Source of the DNA: Tenacibaculum sp. SZ-18 | GTDB taxonomy: Bacteria > Bacteroidota > Bacteroidia > Flavobacteriales > Flavobacteriaceae | DNA: 64,000 nucleotides | Assembly: GCF_002813915.1 (NCBI RefSeq) | Contig: NZ_CP019335.1 | Coordinates: forward strand, 914,388 to 978,387 | Direction of reading: 5' to 3' | Notes under the pieces: model-generated | The model's database searches: none | What the model saw: only the letters and a program-made list of their open reading frames with translations | Told to the model about the DNA's origin: nothing | In this document: positions 8,310 to 17,209 of the stretch, piece after piece | How positions within the stretch are numbered: position 1 is the first letter of the stretch | How the letters are laid out: every line of letters starts with the position of its first letter | Made by a program: the position numbers and the translations under genes

Positions 8310-8339
8310 TGCAGAGTTCAAAAATATTTCATAACATTG
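8309..8339 (+). promoter_or_regulatory. putative aceB promoter
   Basis: TTG (8309-8311) and TAACATTG (8332-8339) are separated by 20 bp, close to the Bacteroidota layout (TTTG, 19-21 bp, TAnnTTTG) with one mismatch in the -7 box. The -33 element touches the 14-bp palindrome, so a bound regulator would meet the polymerase. Confidence 0.45.
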
Positions 8340-8365
8340 TAGTGTAATTATTTAAAAAAGATAAA

Positions 8366-9961
8366 ATGGAAATTAAAGCAATTCTAAATGATATTCAATT
8401 TAACGGGTTTGAAGTAGAGTCTTACCAGTCAATTTTAACGCCAGAGGCGAAAGCTTTTTTAATAGAGTTACATGTCAAGTTTAACAATAAACGCTTAAAG
8501 TTGCTTGAGGAAAGGGTAAGGATGCAAGAGTATTTTGATGAAGGAAATTATCCTTCTTTTCCAAAAGAAACAGAATCTATAAGAAATTCAGATTGGGTAT
8601 GTAAACCATTGCCTAAAGATTTATTAGATAGAAGGGTAGAAATTACTGGTCCTGTAAATAGGAAGATGGTAATTAATGCTTTGAATTCAGGAGCGAAAAC
8701 ATTTATGGCAGATTTTGAGGATAGTAATTCTCCTACAATTTCGAATATTTTAAATGGTCAACAAAATTTATTTGACGCAAACACGAAAACGATTTCGTTT
8801 TATAATGATATAAAGGATAAAACATATAACTTAAATGATGAAACAGCTGTTTTGTTGGTTAGACCTAGGGGTTTACACTTAAATGAAAGACATTTTGTGT
8901 TAGATGGAGAAGAAATGTCAGGATCATTAGTAGATTTTGGATTATACTTCTTCCATAACATTAAAGTGTTGTTAGAGCAAGGAACAGCAACATATTTTTA
9001 TTTGCCAAAATTAGAGCATTATTTAGAAGCAAGATGGTGGAATGAGGTTTTTGTTTTTGCTCAAGAATATTTAGGCATTGCTCAAGATACAATTAAAGCT
9101 ACTGTACTTATTGAGACAATAACAGCTAGTTTTCAATTAGACGAAATTATTTATGAATTAAAAGATCATATGGCGGGTCTTAATTGCGGGAGATGGGATT
9201 ACATTTTCTCCTACATTAAAAAGTTTAGAAATCATGAAGGGTTTTTAGTGCCGAACCGTGCACAAGTAACAATGAGCTCGCCATTTATGAAAGCATATTC
9301 TCAAAGAGTAGTTCAACGTTGTCATGTTCGTCGTGTACACGCAATGGGAGGAATGGCTGCTCAAATTCCAGTTAAAAATGACGAAGAAGCGAATAAAGCA
9401 GCTTATGCTAAAGTAGAAGGTGATAAGTTACAAGAAGTTAAAAATGGTCACGACGGAACTTGGGTTGCACATCCCGGATTGGTTAAGGTTGCAATGGATG
9501 TTTTTAATGAGCATATGCCAACTTCAAATCAAATTGGTAATAAGCGAGAAGATTTAATAGTTACAGAAGAAGAATTGGTTGAAATGCCTATTGGAACTGT
9601 TACAGAAACTGGTATTCGTGAAAATATTAATGTTGGAATTCTTTACATTGAAAGTTGGTTAGCTGGAAATGGAGCAGCAGCCTTATATAATTTAATGGAA
9701 GATGCTGCTACGGCAGAGATTTCTAGAACTCAAATTTGGCAATGGTTACACAAAGGTGTAAGCTTAGAAAGTGAAGATGAATTTGATGTTGAAATGTATC
9801 AAAAATTAAAAATTCAGGAGATTGAAAAGATTAAAGAAATGGTAGGAGAAGAATCATTTAAAACGAGAAGATTTGATTTAGCGATTCAATTATTTGATGA
9901 TTTAGTCTTGTCAGAAGATTTTGAAGAGTTTTTAACACTTCCAGCTTATCAATACATTTAA
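8366..9961 (+). CDS. aceB: malate synthase A
   Basis: A 531-aa protein, the normal length of malate synthase A, which condenses glyoxylate with acetyl-CoA to give malate. Visible family stretches are GPVNRKMVINALNSGAKTF, FMADFEDSNSPT (catalytic acidic region), LLVRPRGLHLNERH, TVLIETITASFQLDEI, NCGRWDYIFSYIKK and AHPGLVKVAMDVFNEHMP. The ATG at 8366 gives the full N-terminus. It is followed at 88 bp by aceA, together forming the glyoxylate shunt, and preceded by an operator-like palindrome and a divergent RamB-like regulator. The pair lets the cell grow on acetate, fatty acids or other two-carbon sources. Confidence 0.96.
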   Translation: MEIKAILNDIQFNGFEVESYQSILTPEAKAFLIELHVKFNNKRLKLLEERVRMQEYFDEGNYPSFPKETESIRNSDWVCKPLPKDLLDRRVEITGPVNRKMVINALNSGAKTFMADFEDSNSPTISNILNGQQNLFDANTKTISFYNDIKDKTYNLNDETAVLLVRPRGLHLNERHFVLDGEEMSGSLVDFGLYFFHNIKVLLEQGTATYFYLPKLEHYLEARWWNEVFVFAQEYLGIAQDTIKATVLIETITASFQLDEIIYELKDHMAGLNCGRWDYIFSYIKKFRNHEGFLVPNRAQVTMSSPFMKAYSQRVVQRCHVRRVHAMGGMAAQIPVKNDEEANKAAYAKVEGDKLQEVKNGHDGTWVAHPGLVKVAMDVFNEHMPTSNQIGNKREDLIVTEEELVEMPIGTVTETGIRENINVGILYIESWLAGNGAAALYNLMEDAATAEISRTQIWQWLHKGVSLESEDEFDVEMYQKLKIQEIEKIKEMVGEESFKTRRFDLAIQLFDDLVLSEDFEEFLTLPAYQYI

Positions 9962-10048
9962 AATTTAAAACAAAAAATGCCCCAAAATGCGGCAACATTT
10001 AAAGGGCAAGTCATTATTATAAACAACTTATTTTAGAAATACAATATT

Positions 10049-11671
10049 ATGAAAAATTTACCACAAGGAAGTTACAATTCTGCATTAGAAACGGTAAGAA
10101 ACTTAAAAGAAAAGTTCGGTAAATCATGGAACGCTATTAGTCCAGAAAGTGCTGCTAGAATGGCGACACAAAACCGTTTTAGAACTGGTTTAGATATTGC
10201 GAAATATACAGCCTCAATCATGAGAAAAGATATGGCAGATTATGATGCTGATTCTTCTCAGTACACTCAGTCCTTAGGATGCTGGCATGGATTTGTCGCT
10301 CAACAAAAGATGATTGCGGTTAAAAAACATAATAAAACTACAGATAAAAAATATTTATACTTATCAGGTTGGATGGTAGCGGCATTACGTTCTGAATTTG
10401 GACCATTACCAGATCAGTCTATGCACGAGAAAACAGCAGTTGCAGGGTTAATTGAAGAGATTTACGATTTTTTGCGTCAAGCAGATGCTATTGAATTAAA
10501 TGATTTATTCAGAAGGTTAGAGGCTGGAGAAGATGTGCAAGGTCAAATCGATAATTTCGAAACACATATTGTTCCGATTATTGCAGATATCGATGCAGGT
10601 TTTGGAAACGAAGAAGCTACCTATTTATTAGCTAAAAAAATGATCCAAGCTGGTGCTTGTGCAATTCAAATTGAAAATCAAGTATCAGATGCAAAGCAAT
10701 GTGGACACCAAGATGGTAAGGTAACTGTTCCACATGAAGATTTTATTGCAAAGTTAAATGCTGTTCGTTATGCATTCTTAGAATTAGGAGTTGAAGATGG
10801 AGTTATTGTTGCAAGAACGGATTCAGAAGGAGCTGGATTAACTCAAAAATTACCTGTCAGTCAAGAGCCGGGAGATTTAGCTTCTCAGTATTTAGATTTC
10901 GTTGAATGTGAGGAGGTATCTTTAAATGAGGTTACAAATAACGAGGTGTTATTAAAGAGAGATGGGAAATTAGTTCGTCCGGTAAGATTAGCTAATGGTT
11001 TATATAAATTCAGAGAAGGAACAAATATCGATAGGGTTGTTTTAGATTGTGTTACAAGTTTACAAAATGGAGCTGATTTATTATGGATTGAAACACCAAC
11101 TCCGCATGTTGGTCAAATTGCTGCAATGGTAAACAGAATTAGAGAAGTAGTACCGAATGCTAAATTGGTTTACAACAATTCACCATCGTTTAACTGGACT
11201 TTAAATTTCCGTTCGCAAGTGTATGATGCGATGGTTGAGGCCGGAGAAGATGTATCGGGTTATGAAAGAGAGAATTTAATGGATGCTAAATATGATGGTT
11301 CTGTATTGTGTAATAGAGCCGATGAGAAAATTAGAACTTTTCAATTGGATGGAGCAAGAGAAGCGGGGATTTTCCACCACTTAATTACATTGCCAACATA
11401 CCATACAACTGCACTTCATATGAATGATTTAGCAGAAGGATATTTTGGTGAGAAAGGGATGTTAGCTTATGTTGAAGGAGTGCAGCGTCAAGAAATTAGA
11501 AAAGGAGTTTCCTGTGTAAAGCACCAAAGAATGGCTGGATCTGATCTTGGAGATGATCATAAAACATTCTTTTCAGGTGACAATGCTTTAAAGGCTGGCG
11601 GGGCAAAAAATACATCTAACCAGTTTGATTCTAAAGCAACAGAAGAAAAACTGGCAACAGTAACAGTGTAA
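10049..11671 (+). CDS. aceA: isocitrate lyase
   Basis: A 540-aa isocitrate lyase, which cleaves isocitrate to glyoxylate and succinate. Seen: LSGWMVAALRSEFGPLPDQS, ADIDAGFGNEEATYLLAKKM, the signature KQCGHQDGKVTVPHEDFIAK (in KKCGH the second lysine is Gln in this class) and a substrate-loop segment LVYNNSPSFNWTLNF. The extra middle segment near residues 275-310 marks the long isocitrate lyase form. The 87-bp gap after aceB contains only a weak 5-bp hairpin (TGCCC...GGGCA), so read-through from aceB is likely. A strong terminator follows at 11742. Confidence 0.96.
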   Translation: MKNLPQGSYNSALETVRNLKEKFGKSWNAISPESAARMATQNRFRTGLDIAKYTASIMRKDMADYDADSSQYTQSLGCWHGFVAQQKMIAVKKHNKTTDKKYLYLSGWMVAALRSEFGPLPDQSMHEKTAVAGLIEEIYDFLRQADAIELNDLFRRLEAGEDVQGQIDNFETHIVPIIADIDAGFGNEEATYLLAKKMIQAGACAIQIENQVSDAKQCGHQDGKVTVPHEDFIAKLNAVRYAFLELGVEDGVIVARTDSEGAGLTQKLPVSQEPGDLASQYLDFVECEEVSLNEVTNNEVLLKRDGKLVRPVRLANGLYKFREGTNIDRVVLDCVTSLQNGADLLWIETPTPHVGQIAAMVNRIREVVPNAKLVYNNSPSFNWTLNFRSQVYDAMVEAGEDVSGYERENLMDAKYDGSVLCNRADEKIRTFQLDGAREAGIFHHLITLPTYHTTALHMNDLAEGYFGEKGMLAYVEGVQRQEIRKGVSCVKHQRMAGSDLGDDHKTFFSGDNALKAGGAKNTSNQFDSKATEEKLATVTV

Positions 11672-11741
11672 AATACTAAAACTTTAAAACTTTAAAAGTT
11701 TTAGTCAATTATTTGTTTACATATATTTCTAGTTTGAAGTA

Positions 11742-11769
11742 AAAACCACTTTTGTTTAAAAGTGGTTTT
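11742..11769 (+). terminator. rho-independent terminator after aceA
   Basis: AAAACCACTTTT (11742-11753) and AAAAGTGGTTTT (11758-11769) form a 12-bp stem with a 4-nt loop, followed by T-rich sequence. It ends the aceBA transcript. Confidence 0.85.
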
Positions 11770-11903
11770 ATTTTTTTAGAAAATTGTTGTAACATTTTAT
11801 GACCATGAGCTACATATTATTTGTTGAATAATTATTGTAATAATTTTTTTTTAACGAAATTGCTAACTTTAAAAATTGTACAACTATAAAAAACGCACAA
11901 AAA

Positions 11904-13244
11904 ATGTCTGATGATTTTGATTTATTAGAAACAAATTCTAACGAGAAAACTGAAAAAGTTGATGTTAATTGGGGGAAAGCTATCGATAGCATGAAATCTA
12001 AATTAGCACAAGAAGACGATCCTCAGGTGAGACAGAAAATCTTAAACGCTACATTAGACGATGTTGTAAATATGGCAGAAAAAGATAGAACTACTCTTTT
12101 GGATGCTATTAAAGATTTAACGGATTATCAAGATGAAGTTGGGATTATTTTTGAAAAATTCTCCTCGTTAAATGCTGATGAACAAAAAATTATTGACGAT
12201 GCACAAAAAGCTTTAGAAAGAGCTAAGATAGAATTAGAAGATGCTCAAAATAAACCAGACACTTGGTGGAATAATCTTTGGGGAAGAAAGAGTAAAATTG
12301 TTAAAGCGGAACAGGAATTAAAAGAAGCAGAGAAGATTCGTTCAGGCGCAGATAACAGAGCTAAGGCGATGTTTCAGGAGCGAATTGAAAGCGCCGATGT
12401 GCAAACTTTACTTTCTGAATTATCATTTAAATCTCAAGCAGCTGTTACACGTTTAAAAGAACGTGAAGTCGAAATTAAAGAAGTTGAAGATAAGTTACAA
12501 GTTGCTATTGTGGAAGCGACAAAGAATCACACAAAAGCACTTGAAAAGAAGAAAGAAGTTGAAGGGCAATTAGAAGAGCAATATGCATTATTGAAACAAG
12601 CTCGTCAAGAGTTAGAAGAAATTGCTGATAAACAGTCAACTGAATACGCTCAAGCTATTGGTAAGGTCACTAAGTTAGAACAAAAAGTAGAAGAACTTGA
12701 GGGACTTAAAAATGCGTACACCACATTAGCAGCTAGTAAAGACAGTTTCGTTCACAAGCACAACTTAACAATTAAAGTGTTAACATCATTACGTAGTAAT
12801 TTACAAACACATAGAGCAAAATTGAAGTCAGATACAGAAGAGCGTTTAAAGTACTACGATGGATATATTGTAGCGTTAAAAGCAAGAACAGATCAAGAAT
12901 TTGCCGCTATTTTAGAACATTTAGGTGTTAAAACAGATGAGCATATTGGTGAAACTTTAGCAGCAATGCATACTGCAAGCGCAAAAGCTCGTCAGGAAAT
13001 GATGGATAACATTCCAGTTCATGAAAAAGTTATGCAAGGAGTATATAGTTCTTATGCTGAAGCTTTACAAGAAATTCGAAATAAGGATTCTGAAATTCAA
13101 AAGAATTTTGCTGATCGTTATGGTATCGATATGAAAGAATTGTTTGAGGATTATTATAAAGCAGATGCAAATGCTCCAACTGGTGATGATACACCATCAA
13201 ATGATCCAGAAACAGAGACTAATGATGATGACTTGTTATCATAA
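11904..13244 (+). CDS. long coiled-coil protein of a putative AAA+ system
   Basis: A 446-aa soluble protein. Residues about 85-330 are rich in Glu, Lys, Gln and Leu with heptad character (KALERAKIELEDAQ, KVTKLEQKVEELEGLKNAY), i.e. long coiled coils. They are interrupted by a tryptophan-containing turn, PDTWWNNLWGRKSK. The C-terminus is an acidic, disordered tail. There is no signal peptide. Proteins like this are often labelled microtubule-binding by chance similarity, which should not be believed. It heads a same-strand run with a 348-aa protein and an AAA+ ATPase. A coiled-coil partner remodelled by an AAA+ motor is a reasonable inference, but no function is known to me. Confidence 0.85.
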   Translation: MSDDFDLLETNSNEKTEKVDVNWGKAIDSMKSKLAQEDDPQVRQKILNATLDDVVNMAEKDRTTLLDAIKDLTDYQDEVGIIFEKFSSLNADEQKIIDDAQKALERAKIELEDAQNKPDTWWNNLWGRKSKIVKAEQELKEAEKIRSGADNRAKAMFQERIESADVQTLLSELSFKSQAAVTRLKEREVEIKEVEDKLQVAIVEATKNHTKALEKKKEVEGQLEEQYALLKQARQELEEIADKQSTEYAQAIGKVTKLEQKVEELEGLKNAYTTLAASKDSFVHKHNLTIKVLTSLRSNLQTHRAKLKSDTEERLKYYDGYIVALKARTDQEFAAILEHLGVKTDEHIGETLAAMHTASAKARQEMMDNIPVHEKVMQGVYSSYAEALQEIRNKDSEIQKNFADRYGIDMKELFEDYYKADANAPTGDDTPSNDPETETNDDDLLS

Positions 13245-13266
13245 CTATAAAATGAAATATGTTAGA

Positions 13267-13290
13267 GGCGGTAAATTTTACCGTCTTTTT
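13267..13290 (+). terminator. probable terminator or attenuator after the coiled-coil gene
   Basis: CGGTAA (13269-13274) and TTACCG (13278-13283) form a short stem, extended by weaker pairs, followed by TCTTTTT. It lies between the coiled-coil gene and the next same-strand gene, so it could reduce rather than abolish read-through. Confidence 0.5.
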
Positions 13291-13330
13291 AATCTGTAGA
13301 AAAAAGAACTTTTAGTACGAATAATTTAAA

Positions 13331-14377
13331 ATGATTGTCACTCCATTAGATTCTGCTGTATTAGATTCAAAAGAACAATATGTGTTTTATCATAAAATGG
13401 TAGATTTTGTTCTTAAAGAATTGATAGTTAATATTCAAAGACAAAACCTATGCAGTAGTCAAGAGCTCGTTATTTTTAAGCAGTTCACTGATTTATTATT
13501 GTATTCAATAGAGGCAATGCGTGTAAAATACATGTATGATGAAGATGATAATATGAAAATTGATTTAACAGAATCTGGGTTCCCAAATTATTTAGAGTTT
13601 AGGTATTTGTATAATGATTTGGAGCTTAAAAAAGAGTATGCTAGTAAGTTGGAGAATGTTGAGGATTTAAAAAAAGAATTTTTGGACTCTTTGCTGAGGA
13701 AAAAGCAAAAAATAAAACGAAGAAGATTATTCCAAGCTGCTTCGGTAGTTTATTATAATTCAGTGAAACAACAATATATTTTCAATCGATTTGTTCAAGG
13801 GAAAATTTTAAAAGCCCCTGAAAATAGTCCAGCTGAATTTTTAACAAGTTGGAGTTTTTATGACGTTTCCGATAACAGACCGTATGTTTGCTTTATGTAT
13901 TTCAATTACGACGGAAAACGAATTGAAGATTATAAAGACAAATTGTATGCAGTTCTTCGTGAAAGTGGAGACCGTAATATGGCCTTAGATACACTAGCTC
14001 ATAATATCGATAGAAAATTGCCAGATGTACATCCTAAGTACATTAAAAGAATCGATTTAGGTCCGTTACACAATGTATTCGCCAAAGATGAAAATCAAAT
14101 AACACACTCAATACTTGAAGGGATTGCGAAGAAGGAAATTCCGTTGGAATCTTATGCGTTATCCTTTAAGACAGATGAAGTTTTTTCTGGAGGTACTTTC
14201 AAAGAAGGTGGTTTCTTTTCAAAGCAAATTTTACAAAAGTGGAATGACGTTGAACACAGGAAATATGTATTTGCACCTCATAGAATTATTCAAATGTTAT
14301 ATAACAAAACACCTGAGGTTTTAAATAAACTCGCTAAAGAGCCAATTCAAACATCAGATTTAAAAATTGAAATGTAA
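13331..14377 (+). CDS. hypothetical protein in the coiled-coil/AAA+ cluster
   Basis: A 348-aa soluble protein I do not recognise. The N-terminal 100 residues are helical (QYVFYHKMVDFVLKELIV). A basic patch, RKKQKIKRRR, lies near residue 130. The C-terminal half looks mixed alpha/beta, with SWSFYDVSDNRPYVCFMYF and VFAPHRIIQMLYNKTPEVL. No signal peptide, membrane helix or known catalytic motif is seen. It sits between the coiled-coil gene and the AAA+ gene on the same strand and probably belongs with them. The end overlaps the possible TTG start of the next frame but not its better GTG start. Confidence 0.85.
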   Translation: MIVTPLDSAVLDSKEQYVFYHKMVDFVLKELIVNIQRQNLCSSQELVIFKQFTDLLLYSIEAMRVKYMYDEDDNMKIDLTESGFPNYLEFRYLYNDLELKKEYASKLENVEDLKKEFLDSLLRKKQKIKRRRLFQAASVVYYNSVKQQYIFNRFVQGKILKAPENSPAEFLTSWSFYDVSDNRPYVCFMYFNYDGKRIEDYKDKLYAVLRESGDRNMALDTLAHNIDRKLPDVHPKYIKRIDLGPLHNVFAKDENQITHSILEGIAKKEIPLESYALSFKTDEVFSGGTFKEGGFFSKQILQKWNDVEHRKYVFAPHRIIQMLYNKTPEVLNKLAKEPIQTSDLKIEM

Positions 14378-14387
14378 TTTGATAAAG

Positions 14388-14987
14388 GTGAAAAATTTTT
14401 TACTTTTCTTTCTTTCTGTTATTCTGATCAGTTGTAATTCTAATGAATCTGGAAATTCTAAAATAGCAACTGATGCTAAAAAAGTTCAAATAGACTTTTT
14501 AAAAACAAAAATAGCGATGCCCGATGGTTATGTTGAGGTTTCTCTAGATGATTTTAAAAAGAAACTTAGTAATGTACAAGGTGATCATTTTTTCAAGGCT
14601 TTAACAAAAGAAAAAATCTTGAACTTAGAATCTACATTACAGAAATTTAAGATTTTAATTGATAAAGACAACGTTGAAAATGTTATTTGGGTATTTCTTG
14701 GTAAATGTATAAGCCTTAATAAAGAGCTTGCTAAATGATTTTCAATTCAACATAAACAGGAATTTAATGATAGATATGCCCAATTAGGATACACCTATAC
14801 TCAAACAGATAGTAAATTTCTTACTGCTAGAAAATTTAGCGCTATTAAGATAAAATCGATTGTTGAGAAATTCGGAAATAAAAAATATCAAACCGAATAC
14901 ATTATTAGCTTAAATAAAAAGACTTTTGGAGTTTTTATAAGTAATTACAAGGACATTAATTTCGACAATTATATAAGGTTAATTTAA
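14388..14987 (+). pseudogene. lipoprotein gene interrupted by one in-frame TGA
   Basis: From the GTG at 14388 the frame reads MKNFLLFFLSVILISCNSNE, a good lipoprotein signal with lipobox LISC. It runs to a TGA at 14736-14738. The same frame then stays open for 82 more codons (beginning FSIQHKQEFNDRYAQLGYTY) to TAA at 14985-14987. The part after the TGA reads as normal protein with no frameshift, so one gene of about 199 codons carries one nonsense codon; TGG to TGA (Trp) is the simplest origin. The upstream half alone could still give a 116-residue lipoprotein. I do not recognise the family. It lies between the 348-aa gene and the AAA+ gene, and a similar interrupted lipoprotein gene lies after the second half of the cluster. 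Confidence 0.75.
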
Positions 14988-15007
14988 AAGATTGCAATTA
15001 AAAAACT

Positions 15008-16960
15008 ATGGAACACAATTCAACATTTCCAATAAAGAAGAATGAATTAGATATGCTTCGTGACGAAGCCAGTGGATATTTAAAAAGCATCCAATGGGAA
15101 CAAAGTCAACGAGCAAAGAATAAAGATAAAGATGCTAAAGATGAATCAATTTTATTGTTTTTGTCGAAAGCAAAAGGAGGTAGTGCTTCTGAGTTAACTT
15201 CAGTTTCAAAAACAATTTTGGCGTTAAAGAAAAGGTTATTACCTGATTCTGTTGCACTTCCTATGTTTTTGAACCAAACTTTATATGCGGTTCAAGAGGG
15301 GTTAACTTTAGGAATTTGGATTAAAGATAGTTATAATGATGCATCAGGATTATCGAGTTTAGCAGAGAAGAGGTCTGCTTTAGATACTTCAGGAAAAAGA
15401 GAGTTTGAAAGTAAAATGCAAACAGCAACTGCTTTCCAATTGTTTGCTTCATCGTATAAAATTTTACACGATTTAAAGCCCCACGCTTCTGATGATTTAT
15501 CTGTAATGAAGCAGAAATTTGCAGGAATTCCAGAAGTGTCGTTTTTCTCACCGCTAAAAGGAATTTCATGTTGTCTTTTTTATTATGATAAGTATTTATC
15601 ACATCCAGATATTATTGGTTCTGATAAAGATGTTATTGACTTTACAGTAGTGTATTTTGAAGCTTTAATGGATGAAATTTCTCTAAGAAAAAGTAGCTTA
15701 GAGTACACAGAAACAATTACCGATAGAACGTATAAACTAGAAAATTCAGATTTTGCTGTTTCAGGCTGGGAAAACACATTTAGTGGAACAGCGAAAAGTG
15801 TTGAGTTTAACAAAATTCAGTTTGAGCAAATAGTAGGTAATAAAGATGCAAAACATTTTGCTCGTCGTTTAACAGAACGTTTGTTGAGTTACGATTTCGA
15901 TGCTCAAAGGAATCCGTTTCAAGAGTTAGGAGGATTTATGCCTGTTTTTATGGGATATGGAATTCCAGGGACAGGAAAAAGTATGTTGATCGCGGGAATT
16001 GCAACTCGATTAAAGGAGCATTCAGATAATTTAGATATTCCGTTTCTATTCCATCCAATGCCCGACACCTTAATTTCTACCTTCCAAGGTGGATCAGCTG
16101 AGAAAATGGTAGAATGGATGAAACCAATGCAAGATCCTACGAAGTTAATTTTTGCACCAATTGATGATGCAGAAAATAACTTACAAGAACGAACAGCACA
16201 AGGAGTTTCTGCTGGAGTTAAAGAAGTAATTGGAGTTTTTTTACGTTACACTGAAGGTGCTTACGCAGTTAATTATGGAAATAGTTCAATAGGATTATTT
16301 ACAAATCTACCAGAAATGTTAGATAAAGCAGTTATTTCACGTGTACAAGGTCGATTTAAAATTGATGGAGCACGAACAGAAAATGACTTTTTAGATCAAG
16401 ATTACATCTGGTGGCGAAAGTTTGAAAAAACAATGCCTGAGTTTGTGAATATGTCCAATCCATCAAGTTATAACTTCTTAGGAGATCAAGGATTTGTAAA
16501 AAGTATGGGAGATGTATTAAATAGTATCGAAAAACCTACAGAAGAACGGGTTCATGAGGTATATGACAAAGTAGAACACCAATATAAAACGAACGAGCAT
16601 ATGTTCTTTGCAAGTTTGTATAAAGAAATTCAAAAGATTTTTCCATTTTTTTCTTCTAGGGATGTTCGAAATATTCAGTCGGCGATTTCATTACGTTTAA
16701 CCGATTTTGATTTAGAACGAGATTGGTTTGAAAATCCAGAAAGTTATTTCAAGAAGGATTACGAAACGAAGTTTAATATGCTTCAAGAGTTAATGAAAAC
16801 AAATATGAAAGGATTAGACTTTTCTGAAATCAGAAGACAAGAAGTTGTTCGTTATTTAGATAATGTTGCCACAATAGCTGATACCGATTTTAAAAGGAAA
16901 GTTGATGCGCGTATCAACCAAATGAAAATTGAAATAGAAGCACGTAAGAAATTTGAGTAA
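15008..16960 (+). CDS. AAA+ family ATPase
   Basis: A 650-aa protein. The first 300 residues are helical and unrecognised. The AAA+ core follows: Walker A GYGIPGTGKSMLI (about 316-328), a Walker B-like strand KLIFAPIDDAEN (about 379-390), where Asp-Asp replaces the usual Asp-Glu, and a sensor-1/arginine-finger region FTNLPEMLDKAVISRVQGRF (about 427-446) like the classical AAA clade (LDxAxxxRxxGRF). The C-terminal 150 residues are helical and charged. No membrane segment is seen. Such ATPases usually form hexamers that remodel a protein partner; the upstream coiled-coil protein is the natural candidate. Substrate and process are unknown. Confidence 0.9.
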   Translation: MEHNSTFPIKKNELDMLRDEASGYLKSIQWEQSQRAKNKDKDAKDESILLFLSKAKGGSASELTSVSKTILALKKRLLPDSVALPMFLNQTLYAVQEGLTLGIWIKDSYNDASGLSSLAEKRSALDTSGKREFESKMQTATAFQLFASSYKILHDLKPHASDDLSVMKQKFAGIPEVSFFSPLKGISCCLFYYDKYLSHPDIIGSDKDVIDFTVVYFEALMDEISLRKSSLEYTETITDRTYKLENSDFAVSGWENTFSGTAKSVEFNKIQFEQIVGNKDAKHFARRLTERLLSYDFDAQRNPFQELGGFMPVFMGYGIPGTGKSMLIAGIATRLKEHSDNLDIPFLFHPMPDTLISTFQGGSAEKMVEWMKPMQDPTKLIFAPIDDAENNLQERTAQGVSAGVKEVIGVFLRYTEGAYAVNYGNSSIGLFTNLPEMLDKAVISRVQGRFKIDGARTENDFLDQDYIWWRKFEKTMPEFVNMSNPSSYNFLGDQGFVKSMGDVLNSIEKPTEERVHEVYDKVEHQYKTNEHMFFASLYKEIQKIFPFFSSRDVRNIQSAISLRLTDFDLERDWFENPESYFKKDYETKFNMLQELMKTNMKGLDFSEIRRQEVVRYLDNVATIADTDFKRKVDARINQMKIEIEARKKFE

Positions 16961-17209
16961 AGCTGATTTCTTTCTAAATGAATTACTTGTTATGATATCG
17001 TGATTTTTATTTCGATTATTATCGTTTGAAATCTATTAATCAAATTTACGTACTATTTTATCAAAACCTAATATCATTTAATCAGGATATTGTTCATTGT
17101 TTGAATATCAGTTGTTTGGGTTTGTTAAAAGGTGAAAATCCCTATATGATTTCTTTGATTTATCCAAAGGAAATACTACCTTTTATGCTCGATCAAATCT
17201 TATGCCCTA

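Noticed and set aside
9962-10048. Hairpin between aceB and aceA as a terminator
   Set aside because: The stem TGCCC/GGGCA is only five pairs with a long loop and no T-run; read-through is more likely.
14736-14738. Selenocysteine at the in-frame TGA codons
   Set aside because: The three contexts share no active-site sequence, the products are not redox enzymes, and no convincing conserved hairpin follows the TGA codons.
14367-14987. TGA read as Trp throughout (recoded genetic code)
   Set aside because: TGA ends many intact genes here, such as those at 21697, 32369, 53361 and 53759, so the code is standard. Only local readthrough remains possible.
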